A DNA stretch of 64,000 nt from Granulicella rosea (GTDB lineage: Bacteria > Acidobacteriota > Terriglobia > Terriglobales > Acidobacteriaceae), in the NCBI RefSeq assembly GCF_900188085.1, contig NZ_FZOU01000001.1:806001-870000 (forward strand). Reading direction: 5' to 3'. The translations under genes and the position numbers were made by a program. Of the stretch, positions 8,844 through 17,412 are shown one piece after another. Below the pieces are notes generated by a model, which was given only the letters and a program-made list of their open reading frames with translations, was not told the origin of the DNA and ran no database searches. Numbering within the stretch: position 1 is the first letter of the stretch; each line of letters starts with the position of its first letter.

Positions 8844-9821
8844 TTGAATCTTCGGGTCTTCTATCACGACAAGTGTTTCGACGGCGCATGCTCGGCCTCG
8901 CTGTTCACGCGGTTTCATCGCCAGTGCATCGGCACGGCCGCGGGGTACGAGTATCGCGGGCTGCTGCACAAGGCCGGCGGCCTGTTCGACGAGTCGGCAT
9001 TTTCGCCGGAGGAGAATGCCATCGTGGACTTCAAATACTCTCCCTCGCCGCTGATTACGTGGTGGTTCGATCACCATCGCAGCGCCTTTCAGACGCCGGA
9101 GGAGTTAGCCCAGTTCGAGGCGCAGCAGGCTGACGGGAGTAAGTCGATGCGGCATTTCTTCGATCCGACTTATACCTCCTGCACCAGCTTTATCGCGCAT
9201 ATTGGTAAGACGAGGTTCGGCTTCGATGTAAGTGGGTTGGAAGATCTTATCTATTGGGCGGACATCGTCGACGGAGCGAAGTACGAGAGCGCGAAGGCCG
9301 CGGTCGAGATGGGCGAGCCAGCGATGAAGCTGACCATGGTGATCGAGAGTTCGAGCGATCCGGACCTTGTGCCGCGCATCATTCCGCTGCTCACCGAGAT
9401 GAGCCTGCAGCAGGTGCTCGACCAGCCCTTCCTGCAGGAGCTGGTGGAGCCGCTCCTGGCCAAGCACCGGACCGAGATCGAACTCATCCGGTCCCGCGCG
9501 CAGCTCGTCGATGGCGCGATCTTCTTCGACATCACGGATAAACCGACCGAGGGTTACAGTAAGTTCATCCCGTACTACTTACATCCCGACGCGACTTATA
9601 CCGTGGGCCTGAGTAAGTCGAGCTTTCGGACGAAAATATCGGTGGGAACCAATCCCTGGACGACACGGCCTGTGTCGGAGCTGATCGACCTGTCGAAGAT
9701 CTGCGAGCGCTACGGCGGCGGCGGCCATGCGCGGGTGGGGGCGATCAGCTTCCCGCTTGACCAGGCGGACGATGCGCGCAGGGCTGCGGCGGAGATTGTC
9801 GCGGAGCTGCGCCGAGGCTAG
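8844..9821 (+). CDS. DHH family phosphoesterase
   Basis: The 325-residue protein is a DHH/DHHA1 phosphoesterase. The name motif is at residues 76-78 (WWFDHHRS), early aspartates lie in FYHDKCFDG, and the DHHA1 glycine-rich substrate motif is YGGGGHARVGA near residue 290. Family members hydrolyse short oligonucleotides (NrnA), cyclic dinucleotides or polyphosphate; this sequence does not decide which. The start is a TTG at 8844, chosen because a strong AAGGGAG lies 5 nt upstream and no ATG precedes the first motif closely. It is divergent from the CPBP gene and followed by a hairpin. Confidence 0.85.
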   Translation: MNLRVFYHDKCFDGACSASLFTRFHRQCIGTAAGYEYRGLLHKAGGLFDESAFSPEENAIVDFKYSPSPLITWWFDHHRSAFQTPEELAQFEAQQADGSKSMRHFFDPTYTSCTSFIAHIGKTRFGFDVSGLEDLIYWADIVDGAKYESAKAAVEMGEPAMKLTMVIESSSDPDLVPRIIPLLTEMSLQQVLDQPFLQELVEPLLAKHRTEIELIRSRAQLVDGAIFFDITDKPTEGYSKFIPYYLHPDATYTVGLSKSSFRTKISVGTNPWTTRPVSELIDLSKICERYGGGGHARVGAISFPLDQADDARRAAAEIVAELRRG

Positions 9822-9834
9822 AGCATAAGAAGAT

Positions 9835-9863
9835 CGTCATCCTGAACTGCATTCAGGATGACG
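9835..9863. terminator. Hairpin between convergent DHH and rseP genes, repeat-related
   Basis: A perfect 12-bp stem (9835-9846 with 9852-9863) with a 5-nt loop sits between converging genes. The arms contain GTCATCCTGA, the same core as the dispersed repeat at 4052-4087. It probably acts as a bidirectional transcription stop and is also a copy of that repeat family. Confidence 0.65.
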
Positions 9864-9879
9864 GACGTTTGTGGAGTGG

Positions 9880-11238
9880 CTACAGCTTCAAATGCCCGGG
9901 CAGCTTGGAGATGTCGTTGAAGATGACCATCGCGGCGAAGATCAGCAGGCAGACGAAGGCGACCTGGTAGACGCGCTCCTTGATCTGCTGGTTGATGTCG
10001 CGCCGGATAACGGATTCGACCGCCAGGAAGGTGATCATGCCGCCGTCGAGGATCGGGATCGGCAGCAGGTTGAAGATGCCGAGGTTGATGCTGATGACCG
10101 CCATCAGCTCCATCAGCGTCCAGTAACCCTGCTTTGCGGCGGAGTCGACCTGCTGGCCGATGCCGATCGGACCGGAGAGCGCCGCCGGCGAGACGCGTCG
10201 CTGGAACAGGCCCTTGAGCACCGATTTGATCAGAAGCGCGTTCTTCAGGTTGTAGGCCCATGCCTCGGAGACCGCGGCGGGGAAGGCCAGCTTGTCGACC
10301 TTCACCGGGGGGCGCAGGTAACTGAAGCCGAGCCGGTAACCGGTGGTGCCGTCGCCGCCGGGCATCTTTTGCGGCGTGATCGGCTGTTGCAGCGTGTGGC
10401 CGTTGCGCACGAGGCTGAGGACGGATGGCTTGCCGTTCTGGTCCTGCAGATAGGCGAGCAGGGCCGGAACGCTGTGGATGGAGATGCCGTCGATGCCGGC
10501 GATCAGGTCTCCCGGCTGCAGACCGGCCGCGGCTGCGGGAGTATCGGGCGTCACCCGGTCGACCTTCACGGGCGCATCCTGGTAGCGCGGCGCGAGGCCG
10601 ATGTGGCCCAGCAGCGCCGGAATATCGCCGTTGACGGCGTCATCCTTGGTGCCGGCGACGAGGATGGTGGTGTCGAAGCGCTGGCCGTCGTGCGTATAGG
10701 AGAACGGAACCGTGCGGCCGACGTTCAGCAGCGACTGCGTGACGATCGTCTCCCAGTCCGGATTCTCGGCGTTGTCGTAGTGGACGATGGTGTCGCCGGG
10801 GTGGATGCCGGTCTTCGCGGCGGGTGTGTTCACCAGCGTGTAGTCGTTGCGCGCCGCACCGCTCAGGTAGGCGTCGGTCTCATGGTGGTTCATGTAGACG
10901 ACGGTCATGATGAACAGCGCGAGGATGAAGTTCGCGACTGGCCCTGCGAGCGCGACCAGCACGCGCTGCCAGCGGGGGTGCGCGTTGAACTCGCCGGGGT
11001 CGCCCGTGGGGGCCTCGCCAGGGTTGTCGCCCGCCATCTTCACATAGCCGCCGAGCGGCAGGAGCGAGAGCCGGTAGTCCGTATCGCCGCGGCGGAAGCC
11101 GAAGAGCCGCTTGCCGAAGCCGATGGAAAACGTCTCGACACGGATGCCGCAGAGCTTGGCGACCGCAAAGTGGCCGAACTCATGGACGAGCACCATGATG
11201 CCAAGGACGATCAGAAGACGAATAATGGCGATGATCAT
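9880..11238 (-). CDS. rseP: RseP site-2 zinc metalloprotease
   Basis: The 452-residue inner-membrane protease has the zinc motif HEFGH at residues 19-23 in its first helix and the third metal ligand in NLLPIPILDGG near residue 390. Two PDZ-like regions lie between them (around residues 130-200 and 230-300). RseP cleaves anti-sigma factors and other membrane substrates within the bilayer; it is often annotated EcfE/YaeL. Its start overlaps the dxr stop by 4 nt (ATGA). The order dxr-rseP is conserved in bacteria. No RseA homologue is recognisable here; the ECF sigma factor at 25942-26640 is not next to a membrane anti-sigma gene. Confidence 0.95.
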   Translation of the reverse strand: MIIAIIRLLIVLGIMVLVHEFGHFAVAKLCGIRVETFSIGFGKRLFGFRRGDTDYRLSLLPLGGYVKMAGDNPGEAPTGDPGEFNAHPRWQRVLVALAGPVANFILALFIMTVVYMNHHETDAYLSGAARNDYTLVNTPAAKTGIHPGDTIVHYDNAENPDWETIVTQSLLNVGRTVPFSYTHDGQRFDTTILVAGTKDDAVNGDIPALLGHIGLAPRYQDAPVKVDRVTPDTPAAAAGLQPGDLIAGIDGISIHSVPALLAYLQDQNGKPSVLSLVRNGHTLQQPITPQKMPGGDGTTGYRLGFSYLRPPVKVDKLAFPAAVSEAWAYNLKNALLIKSVLKGLFQRRVSPAALSGPIGIGQQVDSAAKQGYWTLMELMAVISINLGIFNLLPIPILDGGMITFLAVESVIRRDINQQIKERVYQVAFVCLLIFAAMVIFNDISKLPGHLKL

Positions 11239-12422
11239 AGGGAAACGTGCGCCTCGGTGATGCTGTGGCTGGCGATGACCTCGCGTGCGACGGTGCGGGC
11301 CATCCGGTCGGCGGCAAGCACCTCGGAGATAGACGCGGGGCGAGCGGCAGGGGTTAGCTCCAGCACACGCTCGATTGTACGCGGGATGCCGAGGAAGGGT
11401 ATCTCGTGCGAAAGAAAGGCGGCTACGGCGATCTCGTCGGCGGCGTTCAATGCAATGCAGGCAGACGGCCCGGCGTCCGCGGCCTCATACGCCAGACGCA
11501 GGCAAGGGAAGCGTGCGAGGTCGGGCTGGCTGAAGTCGAGATGCGAGAGCAGACTGAGGTCGAAGGTCAGGTCCGACTTCGGACGCTCGGGGTAGGCCAG
11601 CGCGTAGAGGATCGGCAGGCGCATGTCCGTAACCGAGATCTGCGCCAGGATGCTGCCGTCGATGAACTCGACCAACGAGTGCACGGTCGACTGCGGATGC
11701 ACCGTCACGCGCACCTGCGCTGCCGGTAAGTCGAACAAACGGCAGGCCTCGATGACCTCGAAGCCCTTGTTCATCATGGTCGCGGAGTCGATGGTGATGC
11801 GTTGTCCCATTACCCAGGTGGGATGCTTGAGCGCCTGCGCCGGGGTGATGCCGGCGAAGTCCGCCGCCGGGGTGTTGCGGAAAGGCCCGCCGGATGCGGT
11901 CAGCCAGACCTGCTTGACCTCCGCCGGCGCGCCGCCCCGCATGCACTGATGCACGGCGTTGTGTTCGGAATCGATCGGCAGCAGGGCCACGCCTTTTTCG
12001 CGCGCGGCCGCGATGATGAGGTCACCCGCCGCGACGAGGCACTCCTTGTTGGCGAGGCCGATGGTCTTGCCCGCCTGCACGGCCGCGTACGTCGCCTCCA
12101 ACCCGGCCACACCCACAATCGCGGAAACGACGAACTCGATCTCCGGGTGCGTGGCGACGGCGACGGTGCCCGCCGTGCCCCAGACGACCTCGACGCCGGG
12201 AATGTCCGCGCTTTTCAGACGAGCCCGGAGCTCGGCGGCATGGGCCTCGGTCGCGATGGAGAGAAGCGTTGGCCGCCAGCGCTTCGCCTGCTCGAAGGCT
12301 GCGTCGACGTTCGAGCCCGCGGCCAGCGCGACGGGCAGGTAGCGGTCGGGAAACGACTCGCAGATAGATAGGGTTGATGCGCCGATGGAGCCGGTCGAGC
12401 CGAGAATCGCGATCTTCTTCAC
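11235..12422 (-). CDS. dxr: 1-deoxy-D-xylulose-5-phosphate reductoisomerase
   Basis: The 395-residue enzyme converts DXP to 2-C-methyl-D-erythritol 4-phosphate with NADPH, the committed step of the MEP isoprenoid pathway. Visible features are the dinucleotide motif ILGSTGSIG at the N terminus, LANKECLVAAG, PIDSEHNA (metal/substrate site), TASGGPFR and MNKGFEVIEA. A GTG at 12422 gives the usual N terminus starting MKKIAILG; the frame stays open upstream but shows no family match there. With IspA at 2344-3276 and UppS at 14999-15931, it marks a complete logic for polyprenyl lipid carriers in this stretch. Confidence 0.95.
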   Translation of the reverse strand: MKKIAILGSTGSIGASTLSICESFPDRYLPVALAAGSNVDAAFEQAKRWRPTLLSIATEAHAAELRARLKSADIPGVEVVWGTAGTVAVATHPEIEFVVSAIVGVAGLEATYAAVQAGKTIGLANKECLVAAGDLIIAAAREKGVALLPIDSEHNAVHQCMRGGAPAEVKQVWLTASGGPFRNTPAADFAGITPAQALKHPTWVMGQRITIDSATMMNKGFEVIEACRLFDLPAAQVRVTVHPQSTVHSLVEFIDGSILAQISVTDMRLPILYALAYPERPKSDLTFDLSLLSHLDFSQPDLARFPCLRLAYEAADAGPSACIALNAADEIAVAAFLSHEIPFLGIPRTIERVLELTPAARPASISEVLAADRMARTVAREVIASHSITEAHVSL

Positions 12423-12596
12423 TTTGGTATTTTCGCAGATTTGAGGCTTGGGTGCTCTGTCGCGTAGCGAGAAGGCGGATGGACGCCTGAGCGGCCGATC
12501 TGATGAATTGGGTGGCGCAGAGAGCGATGAGGATGGCCGACTGGTCCGACCTCGATCCTTGTTTTTATTCATTTATCTGCTTGATTCTCAATTTTA

Positions 12597-12626
12597 TTGA
12601 CATCGACGTGCGAATACCGGTAGATT
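12597..12626 (+). promoter_or_regulatory. Candidate sigma-70 promoter for the GH28 gene
   Basis: Within the 371-nt divergent gap between dxr and the GH28 gene (12423-12793) there is TTGACA at 12597-12602 and TAGATT at 12621-12626 with an 18-nt spacer. The gap is also AT-richer than its surroundings. I saw nothing else convincing in it. The match is by eye only. Confidence 0.45.
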
Positions 12627-12793
12627 TTCTCCGCTTTATGCATAGGGCTCGAAGCGGTGACGAACAGATGGTTAGACCACGGACTCACCGGATTGGCCGT
12701 CCGGCAGGAGTTCGATCAGGTCTCGCACCTCATCCGCAATCCTCCCGGAGTGCTCCCCTCCGGGCGTCTCACCCACTTTTTTGGAGAATATGC

Positions 12794-14053
12794 ATGCAAC
12801 GTACGATCAAGACCGCACTTGGCTGCAGTGTCGTTTCCTGTTTCCTTACCCTCGGCGCCGCGGCGCAGACCTACGCGACCGGCGACTCCCGCACGGTCGG
12901 CACGCCGAGCTACCCTGCCGTTTGCCAGACGCTCACGGCGCAGTTCTCGACCTCTCAGCGTTCGTCGCCCCCTACGTCGGACGACACGAGCCGTCTTCAA
13001 ACGGCGCTGAACGCCTGTGCCGGAACGGGCAAGAGCGTCGTGCTGGCCTCGTCTGGCTCCGATAACGCTTTCTACTCCGACAAGCTTACGGTCAACGGCG
13101 AGGGACTGGTGGTGGATAGCGGTGTGACGCTCGAAGGGAACAACAGCTACTCCAGCCAATCGGAGCTTATCTACATCGAGGGTACGAACTCGTTTCTGGG
13201 TGGAACCGGCGCAATCGACGGGCGTGGCGACCTGTCCGCGATCTCCGGAACGCCGCGTCTGGTGCAGACGAACAGCGCCAATAACTTCATCGCCTACCAG
13301 ATCACGCTTCAGCAGGCAGCACACCCGAATCTGTACATCCAGGGCGGCAACGGCGCGACGGTCTACGGGGTCACGATCCTGACTCCTGCCACTCGCGCCA
13401 ATGCGGATGGCATCGACATCGATAGCATCGCCAATGTCTCGGTGATCAACTCCTCGATCGAGGCCGGCGACGACGGCATCGCGGTCAAGACGAACGCCTC
13501 GGCGGCCTCGAACATCACGGTGAAGGGAACGAAGCTTTACGGAACGCATGGCCTGTCGATCGGCAGTCAGACCTTCGATGGTGTAACAAACGTGCTTTTC
13601 ACGGGCAACTATGTCTACGGCAACGATCACAGCGGCACGGCCTCGGGCGACGCCAACGCGATCAATATCAAGACGGATAGCGAGTGCGGCGGGCTGGTGA
13701 AGCAGGTCACCTATCAAAACACCTGCATCACCAATGCGAAGCACCTGATCGTGGTGAACGCGGCCTATGGAAGCTGCAGCGGAACCTCGGGCACGCCCCA
13801 GTTTCAGGACATCCTCGTGAATGGGGTCAAGTCGGTCTCGTCGATCTCGGGCGCCTATACAGAGCTCGCGGGATACAACTCCAGCAACCTTGCCCAGGTC
13901 TATCTTGCGAACATCAGCCTCGATGTCACGACGCAGTCGGGCGACAAGGACGCAACGGTCTATCTGGATAACTCGAACATCACGCCGTCGGGCACGGGCG
14001 TGACGACGTCCACCTTTACCACGTCGGGTTCCGTGCCGACCTGTTCGTTCTAG
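12794..14053 (+). CDS. Secreted GH28 polygalacturonase-like glycosidase
   Basis: The 419-residue protein begins with a cleavable signal peptide (about 24 residues ending GAAAQ) and continues as a parallel beta-helix of glycoside hydrolase family 28, which hydrolyses pectic polysaccharides. The family motifs appear in order: NADGIDID near residue 204, GDDGIAVK with the catalytic aspartates at 226-227, GTHGLSIGS with His252, and AINIKTD in place of the usual RIK. The A/N replacing Arg in the last motif may alter substrate preference. Start ATG at 12794 has GGAG 7 nt upstream. It lies on the opposite strand between dxr and cdsA, splitting that cluster, which suggests later insertion. Confidence 0.85.
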   Translation: MQRTIKTALGCSVVSCFLTLGAAAQTYATGDSRTVGTPSYPAVCQTLTAQFSTSQRSSPPTSDDTSRLQTALNACAGTGKSVVLASSGSDNAFYSDKLTVNGEGLVVDSGVTLEGNNSYSSQSELIYIEGTNSFLGGTGAIDGRGDLSAISGTPRLVQTNSANNFIAYQITLQQAAHPNLYIQGGNGATVYGVTILTPATRANADGIDIDSIANVSVINSSIEAGDDGIAVKTNASAASNITVKGTKLYGTHGLSIGSQTFDGVTNVLFTGNYVYGNDHSGTASGDANAINIKTDSECGGLVKQVTYQNTCITNAKHLIVVNAAYGSCSGTSGTPQFQDILVNGVKSVSSISGAYTELAGYNSSNLAQVYLANISLDVTTQSGDKDATVYLDNSNITPSGTGVTTSTFTTSGSVPTCSF

Positions 14054-14068
14054 CCCGAACAGGCGGAG

Positions 14069-14104
14069 ACGCCCGGTCTCTCCGTTGGTGGAGGAACCGG
14101 GCGT
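14069..14104. terminator. Bidirectional terminator between GH28 gene and cdsA
   Basis: A 9-bp perfect stem (14069-14077 with 14096-14104), with further pairing of CTCC and GGAG inside the loop, lies between the two converging genes. Confidence 0.65.
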
Positions 14105-14116
14105 ATTCGTCCAATG

Positions 14117-14950
14117 TTAGCGGAACAACCCCTGCCAGTCTTTCAGCAACAGCACGTACCAGAGCACCGGCGCGGCGAGCAGCAAAGCGTCGATGCGGTC
14201 GAGGATGCCGCCGTGTCCGGGCAGCATCGTGCCGGAATCTTTGACGCCGGCTCCGCGCTTGATCGCCGACTCCAGCAGGTCGCCGAGCTGGGCGGCGATG
14301 TTCAGGATCATCGCCAGCAGCAACATCTGCCACGCCGGAATGTCGATGTGCAGGCCGGTCCAGCCGCGGTTCGAGAGGTGGATGCCGAGGTAATAGATGC
14401 CCATGCCGAAGACCACGCTGCCGACGATGGACGCGATCGAACCCTCCCAGGTCTTGTTCGGGCTCAGCCGGGTGAGCTTGCGCCTGCCGAAGTTTTTGCC
14501 GATGTAGAGAGCCGCGATGTCGCCCGACCAGACGCAGACGAAGAGGAAGATGAGCAGGCCGGTCCCGTCCTCGTGGTTGCGGATCAGCGGCAGCAGCGTC
14601 AGCGGATACACAATATAGATAAGCGAAAAGAGTCCGAGCGAGGCGTCCGGCAGCACGCGTTCGAGGGGCGCGCGAAAGCCGGACCAGGCCAGCAGCACGA
14701 ATGCCAGCAGCGACAGCACGGGCAGCTCGAACTCCGTCAGCTTGATGGTGAAGTAGAAGACGATCAGCGTGGCCGAGATGATCCACCACATCGGAATGTG
14801 GACGCCGGTCTCATGCGCCAGCGCGCGGTACTCGATTGCGGCCAGGCATGCGACCAAGGCCGCAGCCAGCGCGATACCCCAGACCGGGCCGTAAAAGACG
14901 AGGGAGACGACGGCGGCGATCAGGACGATGGCAGTGAGGATTCGTTTCAT
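14117..14950 (-). CDS. cdsA: Phosphatidate cytidylyltransferase
   Basis: The 277-residue polytopic membrane enzyme makes CDP-diacylglycerol from phosphatidate and CTP, the branch point of phospholipid synthesis. The C-terminal family signature is visible as SAIKRGAGVKDSG followed by LPGHGGILDRID, and SPNKTWEG precedes it. About eight hydrophobic segments cover the N-terminal two thirds. The gene follows uppS by 48 nt on the minus strand, the usual gene order, but the next expected gene (dxr) is separated by the GH28 insertion. Confidence 0.95.
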   Translation of the reverse strand: MKRILTAIVLIAAVVSLVFYGPVWGIALAAALVACLAAIEYRALAHETGVHIPMWWIISATLIVFYFTIKLTEFELPVLSLLAFVLLAWSGFRAPLERVLPDASLGLFSLIYIVYPLTLLPLIRNHEDGTGLLIFLFVCVWSGDIAALYIGKNFGRRKLTRLSPNKTWEGSIASIVGSVVFGMGIYYLGIHLSNRGWTGLHIDIPAWQMLLLAMILNIAAQLGDLLESAIKRGAGVKDSGTMLPGHGGILDRIDALLLAAPVLWYVLLLKDWQGLFR

Positions 14951-14998
14951 TGGGCTTCCAGCAGGATACCGTATCGTCCGCCGTCAGATTGACGGGTG

Positions 14999-15931
<933 letters not shown>

Positions 15932-15977
15932 AGCGGATTGAGCCGTGCAATGGGAGACATGCCCGCTAAACAGTCCA

Positions 15978-16009
15978 GCGCGCCGCCCCCGGAGAGAGGA
16001 ACGGCGCGC
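15978..16009. terminator. Possible terminator downstream of the zinc-ribbon/HTH gene
   Basis: GC-rich 8-bp arms (15978-15985 with 16002-16009) form a hairpin with a 16-nt loop just after the HTH gene stop and before uppS. No T-tract follows, so factor-independent termination is uncertain. Confidence 0.35.
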
Positions 16010-16028
16010 CGTTGCAGGTGGTTTGAAG

Positions 16029-16562
16029 CTAGGCGGTCCGGCGGCGGCCTGCGGCCAGTTCGCGGACGTGGTTCAGGAAGATCGACCGCTGCAGCGTATC
16101 GAGCTGCGAGGTGTAGGCGGCGATCTCGGCGAGGAACGGGTCGGTCATCAGCATGGCCGTCTCGTTGGAGTGGCGGCCGTTGGCGTCGCGCAGCAGGGTC
16201 GAGATGTCGACCTGCAGCGCTCGGGCCAGGCGGTCGAGCGAAGAGAGCGTCGGCATCGCCTTGCCGTTCTCGATCTTCGAGATATAGGTGCGAGGTACGC
16301 CCATCCGCGTCGCGAGCTGACGCTGCGAGAGATTGCGGACGTGCCGGAGGTCGCGGACGGCATGTGCGACCTGGAGTCCGCCATCTTCGGCGACAGGTGT
16401 CGGCACCAGCGCCAGTGGAGCTGCCGCCGGTACGGGGACCGGGACTTCCAGGCACTTCTTGCAGCGCCGGCACGTCGCCGTAGCGGTGCGGAACTGCACA
16501 AGGCTGCAATGGTCGCAACGCAGGACCTCACGTTGTTCAACTGACGCCATCATGGTAGCCAT
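16029..16562 (-). CDS. Zinc-ribbon plus XRE-type HTH transcriptional regulator
   Basis: The 177-residue protein joins an N-terminal cysteine cluster (CDHC, then CRRCKKC; residues about 16-36) to a Cro/CI-type helix-turn-helix at about residues 70-125 (NLSQRQLATRMGVPRTYISKIENG). The cysteines could bind zinc and act as a ribbon or redox/metal sensor; this is inference. A proline/alanine linker separates the two parts and a C-terminal helix of about 45 residues may dimerise. Two further ATG codons close to the first (16553, 16550) could be the true start. It sits upstream of uppS on the same strand and may regulate itself or that cluster. Confidence 0.75.
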   Translation of the reverse strand: MATMMASVEQREVLRCDHCSLVQFRTATATCRRCKKCLEVPVPVPAAAPLALVPTPVAEDGGLQVAHAVRDLRHVRNLSQRQLATRMGVPRTYISKIENGKAMPTLSSLDRLARALQVDISTLLRDANGRHSNETAMLMTDPFLAEIAAYTSQLDTLQRSIFLNHVRELAAGRRRTA

Positions 16563-16800
16563 AGATTGTGTATTGCGGGCGGATTCCAGAGCAAGGTACC
16601 GCAGCCCACGTCCGATAACGGCCGGGAGATGAGCCTAGAATGACACCGGGTGCCCGATGAGTCAAGGGAATCTCAGTCGATACGCCTAGAAATGCCAAAG
16701 AAACCCGAAGTGGGAACCAGGGTAGTAAACAGTATTCGCCCCGGCAATGACATTTCAGCGACATTCCACGTTTGGGGGATGATGGGGATGGAGGTTTTGC

Positions 16801-17406
16801 ATGAGCGAAGGGCATACACGGGCTGCTGCGCTGGCCCTGATGGAGGAGTGGACGGCGGGCGAATCGCTGCGCAAGCATGGGCTGTCGGTCTCGTTTTCGA
16901 CTGCGGCGTACGGCCGGCTGGAGGCTGCGCGGCTTGGTCTGCCGGGTTCGGAAGCGGACGAGTTTGTAGACCGTTACGCCTGCGCGGGGCTGCTGCATGA
17001 CTTCGACTACGAGCGGCACCCGGCGGCGGAGGAGCATCCGTTCATTGGTGTCGCGTACCTGCGCGAGCGCGGCTGGCCGGAGGAGATACTGCACGCCATT
17101 CTTGCGCACGCCGACTACTCAGGCGTAAAGCCGGAGACGCATCTCGACCGCGCGCTGTTTGCCTGCGATGAGCTTTCCGGTTTTCTGACGGCCTGCGCGC
17201 TGGTGAAGCCGACGAAGTCCATCCACGACGTGGAGGTCGCGGGCGTGAAGAAGAAGATGAAAGACAAGGGCTTTGCCCGCGCCGTGAAGCGCGAGGACAT
17301 GACCCTCGGCGCGGAGCTGCTGGGGGTGTCGATCGACGAGCACATCGGGGTCTGTCTGCGGGCGCTGCAGGAGCATGCGGCGGAGCTTGGGCTGGCGGGC
17401 GTCTGA
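16801..17406 (+). CDS. HD-domain (HDIG-type) putative phosphohydrolase
   Basis: The 201-residue protein has an HD domain: a conserved histidine around residue 26 (LRKHGLSVS) and the metal motif LLHDFDYE near residue 64, followed by HPFIGV and ILAHADYSG with further histidines. This arrangement matches HDIG proteins related to predicted hydrolases often paired with nucleotide metabolism. The exact substrate is unknown. The ATG at 16801 has GGAGG upstream. The 238-nt gap before it, divergent from the HTH gene, shows no clear motif. It converges on the M1 peptidase gene with only 6 nt between stops. Confidence 0.75.
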   Translation: MSEGHTRAAALALMEEWTAGESLRKHGLSVSFSTAAYGRLEAARLGLPGSEADEFVDRYACAGLLHDFDYERHPAAEEHPFIGVAYLRERGWPEEILHAILAHADYSGVKPETHLDRALFACDELSGFLTACALVKPTKSIHDVEVAGVKKKMKDKGFARAVKREDMTLGAELLGVSIDEHIGVCLRALQEHAAELGLAGV

Positions 17407-17412
17407 GGTGGG

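Noticed and set aside
9871..11595. 574-residue open frame on the plus strand opposite rseP and dxr
   Set aside because: It is antisense to two clearly recognised genes, has the arginine/valine/glutamate-rich composition expected of a shadow frame in GC-rich DNA, and shows no domain.
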